Below, piece by piece: positions 63,690 through 64,000 of a stretch of 64,000 bases of DNA; position 1 is the stretch's first letter, and each line of letters begins with the position of its first letter. The stretch lies in contig JABAKD010000016.1 in the NCBI GenBank assembly GCA_012845835.1, forward strand, positions 22,614,573-22,678,572, given 5' to 3'. The position numbers and the translations under genes are program-made. The stretch is from Undaria pinnatifida. Lineage: Eukaryota > Sar > Phaeophyceae > Laminariales > Alariaceae. A model generated the notes under the pieces. That model had not been told where the DNA came from and made no database searches. It saw only the letters and a program-made list of their open reading frames with translations.

Positions 63690-64000
63690 TTGTTGATACC
63701 TGCCGCGGTTGGCAGGCGTGCCGAACATGGTTCGGTGGGCTGTCACAACATTGCATGAAGTGGAGAAAAGTACATAGGACAGACTTCGATGGACGCCTAC
63801 CACACTTTCCAAAGGGCAGAGCAAAAAGGAGTTGAGGAAATGGGTCGCCAGCGGCGCTATTCCTAGTGTGGGCGCTGCAAAAGTATACAAGCACGCAACA
63901 TGCAGCAGTAGACACGTGGCCGTGGTCGCCTCGACGAACACCGAAGCACAAAGCATACTCCGATACATGCTGACCACGCAAGGGCCCACCTTCGACTCGG
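63690..64000 (-). other. Upstream continuation of the SWIM-protein locus
   Basis: Minus frames 63989-63639 and 63981-63682 overlap here in different registers from the SWIM frame. A stretch AHRTMFGTPANRGRYQQNHE is readable, but I cannot place it in a known domain. The gene's 5' part lies outside the window. Confidence 0.35.

Overview
The window is eukaryotic nuclear DNA: split genes with GT-AG introns, long non-coding stretches, simple-sequence repeats and many decayed transposable elements. The most diagnostic protein is a leucine-rich-repeat (LRR) plus von Willebrand factor D-like (VWD) protein. It is built from 72-nt symmetric LRR exons and ends in a large VWD exon with a GILGET...GAIRG...DYRV tail. 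Together with ankyrin-repeat, Copia, Ty3/gypsy and PIF/Harbinger relics of stramenopile type, this points to a brown alga or close stramenopile. That assignment is inference from remembered protein-family style, not from a search.

Layout. 1-3.6 kb: a 155-bp G-rich tandem repeat, then a broken PIF/Harbinger transposase on the minus strand split by a 323-bp tandem repeat. 3.7-6.5 kb: left copy of a repeat element called IR-A here. 6.5-22.5 kb: mostly gene-poor DNA with tRNA-derived SINE-like copies, a 269-bp MITE family member, an exact 209-bp tandem duplication and one small Cys/His-rich ORF. 22.5-33.4 kb: the LRR-VWD locus on the plus strand, whose LRR exons lie in about 1-kb tandem units, with a further 1.97-kb duplication on top. 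35.9-37.2 kb: 3' end of a Ty3/gypsy retrotransposon, with a MITE inserted in its integrase. 38.3-40.6 kb: SINE-like sequences. 40.8-45.0 kb: right, inverted copy of IR-A carrying its own 1.45-kb insertion. 45.1-50.3 kb: a Copia element on the minus strand (gag, protease and part of integrase remain; reverse transcriptase is missing). 50.3-57.6 kb: a second Copia family on the plus strand with two LTRs and all pol domains, disabled by many stops. 57.7-58.4 kb: unidentified decayed reading frames. 60.7-62.1 kb: ankyrin-repeat pseudogene. 62.7-64 kb: SWIM zinc-finger protein on the minus strand, possibly the C-terminus of a MULE-type transposase.

How it fits together. Only the LRR-VWD gene looks like a possible host gene with intact coding modules: a likely secreted or cell-surface recognition protein whose repeat number changes by exon duplication. 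Almost everything else is mobile DNA in various stages of decay, often nested (a MITE in gypsy, an insertion in IR-A, tandem repeats in Harbinger, two Copia elements back to back). No rRNA gene, functional tRNA gene or CRISPR array was seen. All similarity calls come from reading translations by eye.
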